18,204 bases of DNA from JBLIAZ01 sp047632015 (lineage in GTDB: Bacteria > Bacteroidota > Bacteroidia > Flavobacteriales_C > GCA-002722245). Both the position numbers and the translations under genes were made by a program. Positions within the stretch are counted from its first letter, which is position 1. Each line of letters starts with the position of its first letter. The notes under the pieces were generated by a model. It was not told the DNA's origin and made no database searches. It saw only the letters and a program-made list of their open reading frames with translations. The stretch lies in contig JBLIBC010000022.1 of the NCBI GenBank assembly GCA_047632015.1, positions 1 to 18,204 of the forward strand. Direction: 5' to 3'. Shown piece by piece: positions 8,872 to 16,386 of the stretch.

Positions 8872-10239
8872 TCACGTTGTTATGTAGTGCCTGATCAAGT
8901 TAACATGTCCAATTTCAGACAGCTCAATGATACCAACTTCCTCCGTCCCTACTTTATATTTTATTTTCCACACATACACATCTTGCTGTGCATCATGGCT
9001 CTTATAAACACCGTTCCAACCATGGTTAATGTCATTCGATTCAAATACTTGTAATCCCCAACGATCAAAGACAAACATTTGGAATGAAACGATGTTGTTA
9101 CCGTAAGCATAAAAAACTTCGTTTAATGAATTTCCATTTGGTGTAAAAGTGTTTGGAATAAACAATGAATAAGGACAATATTCTTTAATTGTTACAGTGT
9201 CTGTGATGCTGTGCGTCTCGATACCAGAAACATTGTCTACTGATATCAAAACACTGTACCCTCCCACTTAAGGGGCTTCGATCGCATTAGTGATTTCACC
9301 AGTATTCCACAAATATTCATTTCTAGTTGAACTGTTTGCTGTGAAAGTAATGATGGTCTCAAGGGTTTCAAAACACACTAATTCAGACGATTCCTTTGTC
9401 CAATTCGCTTTCTGTAAATTGAGTTACTTTTAAATAAATGCTATCAGTTGCAGGACAACCTCCGTTACTAACTGTAACTACATAATTACCTTCTGACGAA
9501 ATTATTATTTCATTAGTTGCAGAGCTGTTACTTCAAAGTATAGTATTAGCACCATGTATTGCAGTAACTGATGCTTACTGACCTTCACAAATACAAGGTA
9601 TCTTCACTGGTGGACAAATTGACATTTGGAATAGCTATAAAAGTAGCGACCGTCGTTGACGGTGTACTACAACCTGTCATGTCATTTGTTTTGTCACAAT
9701 AAATGAACCTGATGTAGTTGGCGAATAAGAACTTGCGGTACTTCCTCCTGATGGCCATGAGTAAGAAAACCCTGTAGTATTTTCTGAATCACTTAATGTC
9801 ACTGAAATAGTATTTACTGTTAATGTTCCTGTAGCAGTGTTAGTACAACCTACTGCATCAGTTACTAGCACTGTGTATCACCTGGCGTAGTCCCACTTGT
9901 TGTTTGTGTTATATCTGTACTTCCTCCTGTTCCATTCCATAACCACCCTGTGGCATTGAAAGTAGCTACATCTGAACAAATGGTTTCACTATTCACCGTT
10001 ACTGCTGGAATAATATTTACTGTTAAGGTTCCTATTTCAGTATTAGTAGAACCTACAGCATCTGCTAATACAACTGTATAGTCCCCTGCAGTTATTCCAC
10101 TAGTTGTTTCACTTATATCTGTACTTCCACCGGTTCCACTCCATAACCACTCTGTGGCAGTTGCCATTGATTAGTGGTATTTGTAGCACATGATTGAGCG
10201 TAAAAGTAAAGTAAGTGCGAGTAGGCTAATTTTAGTCAT
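8872..10239 (-). pseudogene. Decayed paralogue of the CHU_C surface protein (at least five frameshifts, three stops)
   Basis: From an ATG at 10239 the frame begins as a signal peptide (MTKISLLALTLL). A frameshift near 10200 leads to FYAQSCATNTT in another frame. Two Ig-like modules follow (GTGGSTDISETTSGITAGDYTV and a near copy). A 1-bp loss near 9877 turns GDYTVLVTDAVG out of frame. Further shifts lie near 9690 and 9586, the latter restoring LYLCEGQ if one T is added. In-frame stops occur at 9575-9577 (TAA), 9533-9535 (TGA where the intact paralogue has the Trp of ILWSN) and 9268-9270 (TAA), with another frameshift near 9387-9392. The C-terminus is a well-preserved CHU_C domain (YCPYSLFIPNTFTPNGN, FDRWGLQVFE, HGWNGVYK, DVYVWKIKY). 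Alignment with the intact neighbour is clear throughout the last 250 residues. The N-terminal propeller region is absent, so a large deletion probably preceded the point lesions. The C-terminal piece 8872-9267 could in principle still be translated from a GTG, but it lacks a signal peptide. Confidence 0.9.
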
Positions 10240-10375
10240 GAGTTAAGTCTAGGTGGTAGTTTATTATAAACTGAGTCAAAGTTTCACAATAAAGCTTTTA
10301 CATAGAAAACAACACAAGGCGTCAAAAAAGGCGCAGATGAACACTAAAAAAACATCAACCATTTTTTTTAAGCAC

Positions 10376-10408
10376 AAAAAAAAAGCTTCAAACATAAGTT
10401 CAAAGCTT
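10376..10408 (-). terminator. Rho-independent terminator of the DUF3817-DUF1456 unit
   Basis: On the minus strand AAGCTTTGAAC and GTTTGAAGCTT pair over 11 bp (two G:T wobbles) around a TTAT loop. Nine T follow. It lies about 80 bp beyond the stop of the DUF1456 gene. The long run of A on the plus strand would not terminate transcription in the other direction. Confidence 0.78.
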
Positions 10409-10487
10409 TCAAAATCATTATTTATCCAGTACGTTCAAAGGGTTTATTAATTCACTAACCGCTTTGAATAATTTTGAATAAAAAATA

Positions 10488-10727
10488 TTATTCCGGATTT
10501 TTTTTAGGTCTAGGCCCTCGTAAATGTATTACTAACCCATTTAAGAAGTTTCTTAATATTTGATCACCTGCCTCCACAAACTTTGGATGTTCTTCGTTTC
10601 TGAACATGTCACCTAGGGCTGCTTTGGAAATTTCAAAATCAACTAATTTTAAAACTTTTAAAATATCGTCGTCTCTGAACTTGTGAGCTACTCTTAATTT
10701 TTTTAGAATATCGTTGTTAGAAAGCAT
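10488..10727 (-). CDS. DUF1456 family protein, single-repeat form
   Basis: 79 residues, beginning MLSNNDILKKLRVAHKFRDDDI and ending FLNGLVIHLRGPRPKKN. The N-terminal NNDILxxLRxAxxxxDDxIxxI, a central FxISKAxLGDMFRxEEHPxF and a terminal LRNFLNGLVIHLRG are the DUF1456 signature (E. coli YehS family). YehS has two copies of this unit in about 156 residues; this protein has one, as I believe is common in Bacteroidota. It is soluble, with no signal peptide or membrane segment, and its biochemical role is unknown. It lies 10 bp downstream of the DUF3817 gene on the same strand and is followed by a terminator, so it is the last gene of a two-gene unit. Confidence 0.88.
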   Translation of the reverse strand: MLSNNDILKKLRVAHKFRDDDILKVLKLVDFEISKAALGDMFRNEEHPKFVEAGDQILRNFLNGLVIHLRGPRPKKNPE

Positions 10728-10737
10728 GCTTTGGGGT

Positions 10738-11016
10738 TTAAGTATTTTTTAAATATTTCTTATCAATGTAAAATGTGCCAAAAGGAATTAGGGAACCTAA
10801 TCCAACAATGAATATCGTTTTAAAATTCCATTTTAATTTTATACCCACAGGTAATATCATGAGCATGTATACTATGAATAGCACACCATGTGTCATTCCT
10901 CCAATTTTGGTTGGAACTTCAGTAATTTCCGCCAATCTTAATGGCATACTGACAAAAAGTAAAAACAGATAACTGATCCCCTCCACTATAGCAATGATTC
11001 TGAAAAATTTTATCAT
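10738..11016 (-). CDS. DUF3817 small integral membrane protein
   Basis: 92 residues with three hydrophobic segments: about 4-26 (FRIIAIVEGISYLFLLFVSMPL), 40-58 (GMTHGVLFIVYMLMILPVG) and 65-80 (FKTIFIVGLGSLIPFGTF). The sequence shows the DUF3817 signature: FRxIAxxEGxSYLxLL near the start, HGxLFxxYM in the middle, and SLIPFGTFYxDKKYLK at the end. It is an inner-membrane protein whose biochemical role is not known to me. It is the first gene of a two-gene unit with the DUF1456 gene 10 bp downstream. The upstream region is shared with the divergent glnK gene; the 392-bp gap leaves room for independent promoters. Confidence 0.88.
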   Translation of the reverse strand: MIKFFRIIAIVEGISYLFLLFVSMPLRLAEITEVPTKIGGMTHGVLFIVYMLMILPVGIKLKWNFKTIFIVGLGSLIPFGTFYIDKKYLKNT

Positions 11017-11408
11017 TCCAAGATTTTCATGTAAAGGTAGTTATTCATTATCAATGATTCGTAAATGATCGAACAATTGATTACCCTCAAAAAAAAATAT
11101 TACAATAAACATATAATCACCTGTCAACTGACAAGCTATTCGTAAATATATTGAGTTATTAAACTGACAAAAATCAGACAATTGCACGTAGTTGATAATA
11201 TATCTGCTTTAAAATGAATTAATTCCCACTCCACAAAAACATTGCTTCTTACTGAAGTTGCCCACACGAGGCGTTCTCTCGCAACGAAACAACCTTATGA
11301 CGGAACAATAACCGTTTTAATGCATGTTTTTATATGCGCTATAACAAGCTTTACAAGTCTGAGTTGAGCTAGCTTTGTGATTCACAATAATTCAAAAAAA
11401 GTACAATT
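11017..11408. other. Non-coding divergent region between the DUF3817 gene and glnK
   Basis: 392 bp without a convincing gene. ATTCGTAAAT occurs twice (around 11057 and 11139), as does ACTGACAA (around 11126 and 11163). A somewhat GC-richer patch lies at about 11258-11290. These are recorded only as visible repeats. The promoter of glnK is expected near the right end. Confidence 0.6.
11370..11377 (+). promoter_or_regulatory. Candidate -7 element of the glnK-amtB promoter
   Basis: TAGCTTTG matches the Bacteroidota TAnnTTTG -7 consensus exactly and lies 32 bp before the glnK ATG, giving a leader of about 25 nt. No clear TTG-type -33 element stands at the usual distance (TTTAC at 11350-11354 is the nearest), so the promoter may need an activator or the match may be chance. 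Confidence 0.4.
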
Positions 11409-11744
11409 ATGAAAAAAGTTGAAGCAATCATTAGAAAGTCGAAATTCGACGACGTAAAAGAGGCTTTACTAGCTGTAGAAGTTAGCTTTTTTAGCTACTG
11501 GGATGTTACGGGTGTTGGTAACGAAAAAATTGGACATGTTTACAGAGGTGTTGAATACAGCACTAGTGACATCCAAAGAAGACATCTTGCAATTGTAGTG
11601 TCTGATGGTTTTTTAGACAGAACAATCAAAGCAATTATAGATTCGGCAGGTACTGGAAAAGTAGGTGACGGTAAAATATTTGTTTCGGAAGTTTCAGAAG
11701 CATACAGAATCAGAACAGAAGAAAGCGGAGACAAAGCTCTTTAA
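11409..11744 (+). CDS. glnK: PII-family nitrogen regulatory protein (GlnK type)
   Basis: 111 residues: a trimeric signalling protein that binds ATP/ADP and 2-oxoglutarate and controls the ammonium channel encoded next door. The core is canonical: MKKVEAIIRKSKFDDVKEAL at the N-terminus, YRGVEY in the T-loop (Tyr50, equivalent to the uridylylated Tyr51 of E. coli), TGKVGDGKIFV (ATP-binding B-loop, Lys89) and YRIRTEE in the C-loop. Two things differ from the E. coli proteins. The residue aligned with Gln39, which helps hold Mg-ATP and 2-oxoglutarate, is Glu39 in GVGNEK. The T-loop stretch between that site and YRG is one residue shorter (IGHVYRG). The segment FFSYWDVTGVGNEK looks like a lineage-specific PII type. 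It is cotranscribed with amtB 34 bp downstream, the classic pairing, so function is well supported even if effector responses differ. Confidence 0.95.
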   Translation: MKKVEAIIRKSKFDDVKEALLAVEVSFFSYWDVTGVGNEKIGHVYRGVEYSTSDIQRRHLAIVVSDGFLDRTIKAIIDSAGTGKVGDGKIFVSEVSEAYRIRTEESGDKAL

Positions 11745-11778
11745 TAAGAAAATAAATAACATTTAAACAAACTATATC

Positions 11779-13014
11779 GTGGATAATTTTTTAACAATAA
11801 ACAACGTATGGATGATGATATGTACCGGATTGGTATTTTTCATGCACCTTGGATTTTCTTTATTGGAAATCGGTCTTACAAGACAAAAAAATACAATCAA
11901 CATCTTATTTAAGAACATCTTCATTATATGTGTAGGGCTCTTAATTTATTATATCGGTGGATTTAATTTAATGTACCCTGGTTTTGAAGATGGAGGATCT
12001 GGTGTCTTAGGATTTGCAGGTTTTGGTATCGCAGCACCTGAGAATGGTATGACGGCAGCTTACGCTAGTGGTGGATACACTTGGTGGACGGACTTCCTTT
12101 TTCAAGGAATGTTTGCTGCTACAGCTGCAACAATAGTATCTGGTGCAGTTGCAGAACGAATTAAGCTTGGTAGTTTTATGATTTTTGTAGTAATTTATTT
12201 AGCATTTGTTTACCCAATCGTGGGGTCATGGAAATGGGGACTTGGATTCTTAAACACTTGGGGCTTTTACGATTTCGCAGGCTCTACTTTAGTACACTCT
12301 GTAGGGGGTTGGGCTGCGTTAGTTGCAGTTTGGTTACTAGGAGCTAGAATAGGAAAATTCGGAAAAGATGGTAAATCTTTTGCAATCTTAGGACACAATA
12401 TTCCATTTGCGACGGCTGGAGTTTTAATCTTATGGTTAGGGTGGTTTGGTTTTAATGGTGGGTCTGTATTGTCAGCAGACCCAAGTTTAACTTCGCTTAC
12501 TTTAGTAACTACTTGTTTGGCAGCTGCAGCTGGAGGTGTTATGGCTTTCATCGTATCCTTCATTGCTTTCAAAAACTTTGATTTAACCATGTTTTTGAAT
12601 GGTATATTAGGTGGTCTTGTAGGTATTACTGCTGGAGCAGATTTAATGTCACCAAACGAAGCGGTAATGATCGGGTCAATTGCAGGAGCGATTATCGTTG
12701 CAGCTATATCTTTAATGGATAAATTAAAATTAGATGATCCTGTTGGTGCTGTTCCTGTCCACTTAGTATGTGGAATTTGGGGAACTTTAGCAGTAGGTAT
12801 TTTTGGGTCAAAAGCCAGCATGCACCAATTGCTTGTTCAACTTGAAGGAGTTGCAGTAATTGGAGCTTTTTGCTTACTCTCTTCTTACATCATACTTATT
12901 ATCTTAAAGAAAACAATAGGGATAAGAGTTACTAAAGAGGAGGAGATTGAAGGTTTAGATGAAGCTGAGCACGGTATGAGTGCATACCCTGATTTTAGAT
13001 TAAATCAACATTAA
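11779..13014 (+). CDS. amtB: Ammonium transporter (Amt family)
   Basis: 411 residues, inner-membrane trimeric ammonium channel with about eleven membrane segments. Diagnostic residues can be placed by comparison with E. coli AmtB: the twin pore histidines are His173 (STLVHSVGG) and His328 (AVPVHLVCGIWGTL); the phenylalanine gate is FQGMFAAT (Phe108, Phe112); WFGFNGGS carries the second gate Phe and the binding Ser. The cytoplasmic tail TIGIRVTKEEEIEGLDEAEHG matches the conserved C-terminal region that contacts PII. The start is a GTG at 11779, immediately before the DNFLTINNVWMM segment; no upstream ATG in frame gives a better N-terminus, and the mature-like start lacks a clear cleavable signal peptide. 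It follows glnK by 34 bp and is followed by a strong terminator, so the pair forms one operon, presumably induced under nitrogen limitation (known for the family, not shown by the sequence). Confidence 0.97.
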   Translation: MDNFLTINNVWMMICTGLVFFMHLGFSLLEIGLTRQKNTINILFKNIFIICVGLLIYYIGGFNLMYPGFEDGGSGVLGFAGFGIAAPENGMTAAYASGGYTWWTDFLFQGMFAATAATIVSGAVAERIKLGSFMIFVVIYLAFVYPIVGSWKWGLGFLNTWGFYDFAGSTLVHSVGGWAALVAVWLLGARIGKFGKDGKSFAILGHNIPFATAGVLILWLGWFGFNGGSVLSADPSLTSLTLVTTCLAAAAGGVMAFIVSFIAFKNFDLTMFLNGILGGLVGITAGADLMSPNEAVMIGSIAGAIIVAAISLMDKLKLDDPVGAVPVHLVCGIWGTLAVGIFGSKASMHQLLVQLEGVAVIGAFCLLSSYIILIILKKTIGIRVTKEEEIEGLDEAEHGMSAYPDFRLNQH

Positions 13015-13021
13015 AACACAT

Positions 13022-13052
13022 GGTGGGAACGTTCTGTTCCCGCCTTTTATTT
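13022..13052 (+). terminator. Rho-independent terminator after glnK-amtB
   Basis: GGTGGGAAC and GTTCCCGCC form a 9-bp stem (one T:G wobble) with a GTTCT loop, followed by TTTTATTT. It begins eight bases past the amtB stop codon, so the downstream barrel gene is either read through or has its own promoter. Confidence 0.9.
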
Positions 13053-13067
13053 CACCCTACTAGGTAA

Positions 13068-13080
13068 TACTTGCCAAGTA
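13068..13080. promoter_or_regulatory. 13-bp palindrome in front of the BBP2 barrel gene
   Basis: TACTTG-C-CAAGTA is a perfect odd palindrome whose end lies 21 bp before the ATG at 13102, just after the glnK-amtB terminator. Its place fits an operator near a promoter or a small leader hairpin. No known regulator site is recognised in it. Confidence 0.35.
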
Positions 13081-13101
13081 ATTAACATCAAATTTGACAT
13101 C

Positions 13102-14178
13102 ATGAAAATTAAATTAATGGTTGTCGCATTTATTGCGACCTGGACAACAACTGCCTTATCTCAAACAGATTCAACGGCAACAGACTCAACAAAAACAGAA
13201 ACAAAAGCTATCTCAGTCTCGGGGTCAGTTGATGCGTATTTAAGACAAAATATCACTGGACCAAATGGTGCTGGCGCAATTGCTCCAAATACGTCTTTTG
13301 CAAACTTGAACGGATTTGCATTAGGAATGGCAAATGTAGTAGGCTCTTTTGAAGGTAAAAAAGCGGGCGCTGTAGTTGACTTAGTTTTTGGACCTAGAGG
13401 AGAAGACGCAGTGTTTTTATCGGGTGCTTTAAGACCTGCAGGATCGTCGAACATTGTTAATCAATTGTATGCGTACTGGAATGTAACTGATAAAATCACA
13501 TTAACAATGGGTAACTTCAACACCTTTTTAGGCTATGAAGTAATTTCCCCAGCGGCTAATTTCCACTACTCTACTTCCTACATGTTCTCTTATGGACCTT
13601 TCTCTCACACAGGTATTAAATCAGATTTTGCTTTAACAAACGATTTATCTTTGATGTTAGCATACCTGAATAACACAGATGCTACTGAGTTTAATCCAAA
13701 TAACACATATACATTAGGGGCTCAATTAGGATACAAAACAACTTACTTAAACTTTTTATACGGAAAGCAAGGAGTGGGAGTTCCAGTAACGATGCAATTT
13801 GATTTAACCGCCGGTTACGACTTAACTAAAAAGTTTTACTTAGGCGTAAATGCAACATACAACGAAACTGGAGCTAGTAACTTTTACGGAGCTGCAATAT
13901 ACCCATTGGTTTCAATTTCTGATGCATTTGGTTTAGGTGTGAGAGTAGAATATTTTGCTGAATCAAATGGCGGCGCTGGTGCAATTGGTGTATATGATGC
14001 TAATGGTGATGCCAACATTATAGCTCCTACTTTAACGGCTTCCTATGCTGTTGGTGGATTAACTATCAAACCTGAAGTAAGATTTGATTTATCATCGGAG
14101 GATGGTTTTTTAGACAATAAATTGTCAGCAACAAACCAATTAGGTTCTTTTGTTTTAGCTGCAGTTTACTCCTTTTAA
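13102..14178 (+). CDS. Outer-membrane beta-barrel protein, BBP2 (OmpL-like porin-2) family
   Basis: 358 residues. Signal peptide about 1-21 (MVVAFIATWTTTALSQ), then a short Thr/Ser/Asp-rich linker (TDSTATDSTKTET) and alternating amphipathic strands typical of an outer-membrane barrel. The stretches ANVVGSFEGKKAGAVVDLVF, GPRGEDAVF, NQLYAYWNVTDKITLTMGNF, NTFLGYEVISPAANFHYSTS and YMFSYGPFSHTGIK are characteristic of the 'putative beta-barrel porin-2, OmpL-like' family (Pfam bbp2). The last residues VLAAVYSF end in Phe, as outer-membrane barrels usually do. It lies 87 bp downstream of amtB across a terminator on the same strand. A role as outer-membrane entry route linked to ammonium or nitrogen supply is plausible from position but unproven. 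It has its own terminator downstream. Confidence 0.88.
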   Translation: MKIKLMVVAFIATWTTTALSQTDSTATDSTKTETKAISVSGSVDAYLRQNITGPNGAGAIAPNTSFANLNGFALGMANVVGSFEGKKAGAVVDLVFGPRGEDAVFLSGALRPAGSSNIVNQLYAYWNVTDKITLTMGNFNTFLGYEVISPAANFHYSTSYMFSYGPFSHTGIKSDFALTNDLSLMLAYLNNTDATEFNPNNTYTLGAQLGYKTTYLNFLYGKQGVGVPVTMQFDLTAGYDLTKKFYLGVNATYNETGASNFYGAAIYPLVSISDAFGLGVRVEYFAESNGGAGAIGVYDANGDANIIAPTLTASYAVGGLTIKPEVRFDLSSEDGFLDNKLSATNQLGSFVLAAVYSF

Positions 14179-14213
14179 CAACAGCTTAAAAGGGCTACAT
14201 TAACATACATTTT

Positions 14214-14249
14214 AAAGCACAAAAAACATTTGTTTCTTGTGCTTTTTTA
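14214..14249 (+). terminator. Rho-independent terminator after the BBP2 barrel gene
   Basis: AAAGCACAA (14214-14222) pairs perfectly with TTGTGCTTT (14237-14245), and the stem can extend inward to 14 positions with one A:C mismatch. Six T run from 14243. It lies 35 bp past the stop codon. Confidence 0.88.
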
Positions 14250-14305
14250 TCTTCTTTTTTAGTACAACCTGATTCTTTGTTATCTTTACATTAAATTATT
14301 TTCTT

Positions 14306-15004
14306 TTGGACTGTCAAAATTGTAAAAACACAAATTGCCTGATTAGTAAAAACAAAGCCATACCTGAGCTTAAAAACTTGCTAGAAAACAAGCATGAATT
14401 TAAAGTGCTAAAAGGGCAGAACTTTATTATTGAGGGGGCTCCTGTTCATGGAATTTACTTTGTGTTCAAAGGAAAAGTTAAAGTTTTTAAAACAGGATTA
14501 TTTGGCAAGGAACAAATCAACAGGTTTGTAAAAGATGGTGACATCATAGGACATCGAGGTTTTGGAGCTGGCCAACAGCATCAAATTGGCGCAATGGCAA
14601 TGGAAGACATTGTACTTTGTAGTTTTTCAAGTGCTGAATTACTTAAAATACTCAAATCCGTACCCTTATTAACCTTTGATTTTATGTCCTTCTATTCTGA
14701 GGAGTTAAACCTGAGCGAAACAAAAGTGCGAAAGTTTGCACAAATGACAGTCCGTGAAAAAGTAATCGATGCTATACTTTATTTAAATAGAAAGTTTGGT
14801 CAAAAATCGGATTTTTTAACCCTTCAATTGTCAAGAAAGGAAATGGCTGATTTTACTGGTACTACTGACGAACAAGTAAGTAGAGTTATTTCAGCATTAA
14901 AAAAAGATAAACTGATACAGGTTGATGCTAAAAAAATTGGCATTCGGAATTTAAAAGGCCTAAAATTGGAAATTTTGGAGCACAATTACTTTTTGGATTT
15001 GTGA
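14306..15004 (+). CDS. Crp/Fnr-family regulator with an FNR-like four-cysteine set
   Basis: 232 residues: N-terminal cyclic-nucleotide-binding-like sensor domain (about 20-130; PVHGIYFVFKGKVKVFK and RFVKDGDIIGHRGF), a dimerisation helix (about 130-160), and a C-terminal winged helix-turn-helix (LSRKEMADFTGTTDEQVSRVISALKKDKLIQV). Four cysteines match FNR: Cys3, Cys6 and Cys11 at the extreme N-terminus, and Cys105 in AMEDIVLCSF, which aligns with the Cys122 region of E. coli FNR. The spacing from third to fourth cysteine is 94 residues against 93 in FNR, so a [4Fe-4S] oxygen sensor is a reasonable inference. The recognition helix keeps the Glu-x-x-Ser-Arg pattern (EQVSR) that in FNR reads TTGAT-type half-sites. 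The start is a TTG at 14306; the first internal Met is at residue 97, so only this start keeps the cysteines and sensor domain. TATCTTTA at 14281-14288 resembles a -7 element. It lies downstream of the glnK-amtB and barrel genes, separated by a terminator. Confidence 0.88.
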   Translation: MDCQNCKNTNCLISKNKAIPELKNLLENKHEFKVLKGQNFIIEGAPVHGIYFVFKGKVKVFKTGLFGKEQINRFVKDGDIIGHRGFGAGQQHQIGAMAMEDIVLCSFSSAELLKILKSVPLLTFDFMSFYSEELNLSETKVRKFAQMTVREKVIDAILYLNRKFGQKSDFLTLQLSRKEMADFTGTTDEQVSRVISALKKDKLIQVDAKKIGIRNLKGLKLEILEHNYFLDL

Positions 15005-15119
15005 TATTTAATGGAACTCACCCTACCAAGCCAAATGGTTTACCTATCTTTAGCTCATTAATAATCAGCGAATTATTCTATTCAGGTTTATTTCCCACTG
15101 ATACTACTATTCAAACAGC

Positions 15120-16361
15120 ATGAAATTTACCGAGTTAGGTTTAAACGAGCAAGTGTTGGAAGCAATTTCCTACATGGGGTTCGAGGACGCATCTCCTATA
15201 CAAGAGCAAACAATTCCTCAAATAATAAACGGAAAAGACGTTTTGGCATTTGCCCAAACAGGAACCGGAAAAACAGCAGCTTTTGTGTTGCCTATTTTGC
15301 ACAAATTAGCTCTTGAACCACAGGAAGACATTAATACAGTGATCATTGTTCCTACAAGAGAACTTGCTATTCAAATTGACAGGCAAGTACAGGGGTTTGA
15401 TTATTTTATTGAAGCTGATTGTGCTTGTGTATATGGAGGTGGTGATGCCAAGGATTTTATAACTCAAAAAAATGCTCTAAAAAATGGTGCAAACATCATT
15501 GTAGCGACTCCAGGAAAATTAATTAGCCATTTAACTTTAGGCTATTGCAAATTAGATAACGTAAAGCATTTCATTTTAGATGAAGCTGATCGCATGTTAG
15601 ACATGGGTTTTGCTGATGACATTTCAAAAATCAACTCCTTTTTACCCGCAAAAAAGCAAACCTTGTTTTTTAGTGCTACGATGGCACCAAAAATTCAATC
15701 GATGGCTAACAAATTATTAAACGATCCATTCAAGGTAAGTTTGGCAATATCAAAACCTGCAGCTGGTGTTACACAAGGTGCTTTTTTAGTATTTGACAAA
15801 CAGAAAGATGATTTAATTGACGAAATTTTACGTGGTAAAGAAGAGTTAAAATCAGTGATTGTTTTTTGTTCTAAAAAGTTCAAAGTAATGGAACTTGTTC
15901 GATCATTAAGACGCAAGGGATACAATGTAAATGGTATTTCATCAGACTTAAAGCAAGATGAACGTGAGGAGGTTATGTCCAAATTCAGGGCAAAAAAAAT
16001 AAGAATATTGGTAGGTACGGATGTAATTAGTCGTGGAATTGACATCAAGGACATTAACATGGTAATCAATTATGATTGTCCAAATGATCCTGAAGATTAC
16101 GTACATAGAATTGGTCGTACAGCTAGAGCATCCACAACTGGTATTGCTTATACTTTCATCAATCCTGAAGACATGCGTAGATTTCAAGGAATTGAGAAAT
16201 TAATTGAAAAAGAAGTCGAAAAAATTGCACTACCTGAAGTATTAGGGAAAGGTCCTGAATGGAGCACTGATGGTCATAGAAGAAACAGTGGTGGTGGAAA
16301 AGGTAATGGTGGTGGAAAGTGGAAATCAAAAAAGAAATGGAACGGGCCTAAAAAACCTTAA
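15120..16361 (+). CDS. DEAD-box ATP-dependent RNA helicase (RhlE-like)
   Basis: 413 residues with every core motif: Q motif (GFEDASPIQEQTIP, Gln28), motif I AQTGTGKT (45-52), Ia PTREL (78-82), Ib TPGK, II DEAD (154-157), III SAT (185-187), IV VIVFCSKK, V GTDVISRGID (299-308) and VI HRIGRTARA (329-337). The two RecA-like domains are followed by a short basic glycine/lysine tail (GGGKGNGGGKWKSKKKW) that probably binds RNA without sequence specificity. Such enzymes unwind short RNA duplexes during ribosome assembly or mRNA decay in the cytoplasm and are often important in the cold. RhlE is the closest well-known subgroup by motif style, but paralogues are hard to separate by eye. It stands alone 115 bp after the Fnr-like gene and converges on the Ppx/GppA gene. 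Confidence 0.96.
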   Translation: MKFTELGLNEQVLEAISYMGFEDASPIQEQTIPQIINGKDVLAFAQTGTGKTAAFVLPILHKLALEPQEDINTVIIVPTRELAIQIDRQVQGFDYFIEADCACVYGGGDAKDFITQKNALKNGANIIVATPGKLISHLTLGYCKLDNVKHFILDEADRMLDMGFADDISKINSFLPAKKQTLFFSATMAPKIQSMANKLLNDPFKVSLAISKPAAGVTQGAFLVFDKQKDDLIDEILRGKEELKSVIVFCSKKFKVMELVRSLRRKGYNVNGISSDLKQDEREEVMSKFRAKKIRILVGTDVISRGIDIKDINMVINYDCPNDPEDYVHRIGRTARASTTGIAYTFINPEDMRRFQGIEKLIEKEVEKIALPEVLGKGPEWSTDGHRRNSGGGKGNGGGKWKSKKKWNGPKKP

Positions 16362-16374
16362 AACAAAGGTTTTT
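16351..16374. terminator. Probable bidirectional terminator overlapping the helicase stop codon
   Basis: AAAAACCTT (16351-16359) and AAGGTTTTT (16366-16374) form a perfect 9-bp stem around AAAACA. The stem contains an A-run on one side and a T-run on the other, so it can act for both convergent genes. It includes the first base of the helicase TAA. The stem is AT-rich, so efficiency is uncertain. Confidence 0.55.
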
Positions 16375-16386
16375 ACGTTTGCAGAA

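Noticed and set aside
8773..9054. 93-codon plus-strand ORF crossing the MITE right end
   Set aside because: It spans the element boundary and the antisense of the CHU_C pseudogene domain; no recognisable protein.
10253..10450. 65-codon plus-strand ORF with many Lys and Ser
   Set aside because: It runs antisense through the terminator of the DUF3817-DUF1456 unit; its composition follows the A-runs, and it has no domain or signal peptide.
12267..12821. 184-codon ORF antisense to amtB
   Set aside because: It is the mirror of a strongly conserved transporter gene, and its proline/alanine-rich composition is typical of antisense shadow frames.
14281..14305. Upstream ATG start for the Fnr-like regulator
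   Set aside because: No in-frame ATG lies just upstream; the TTG at 14306 gives the expected cysteine-bearing N-terminus.
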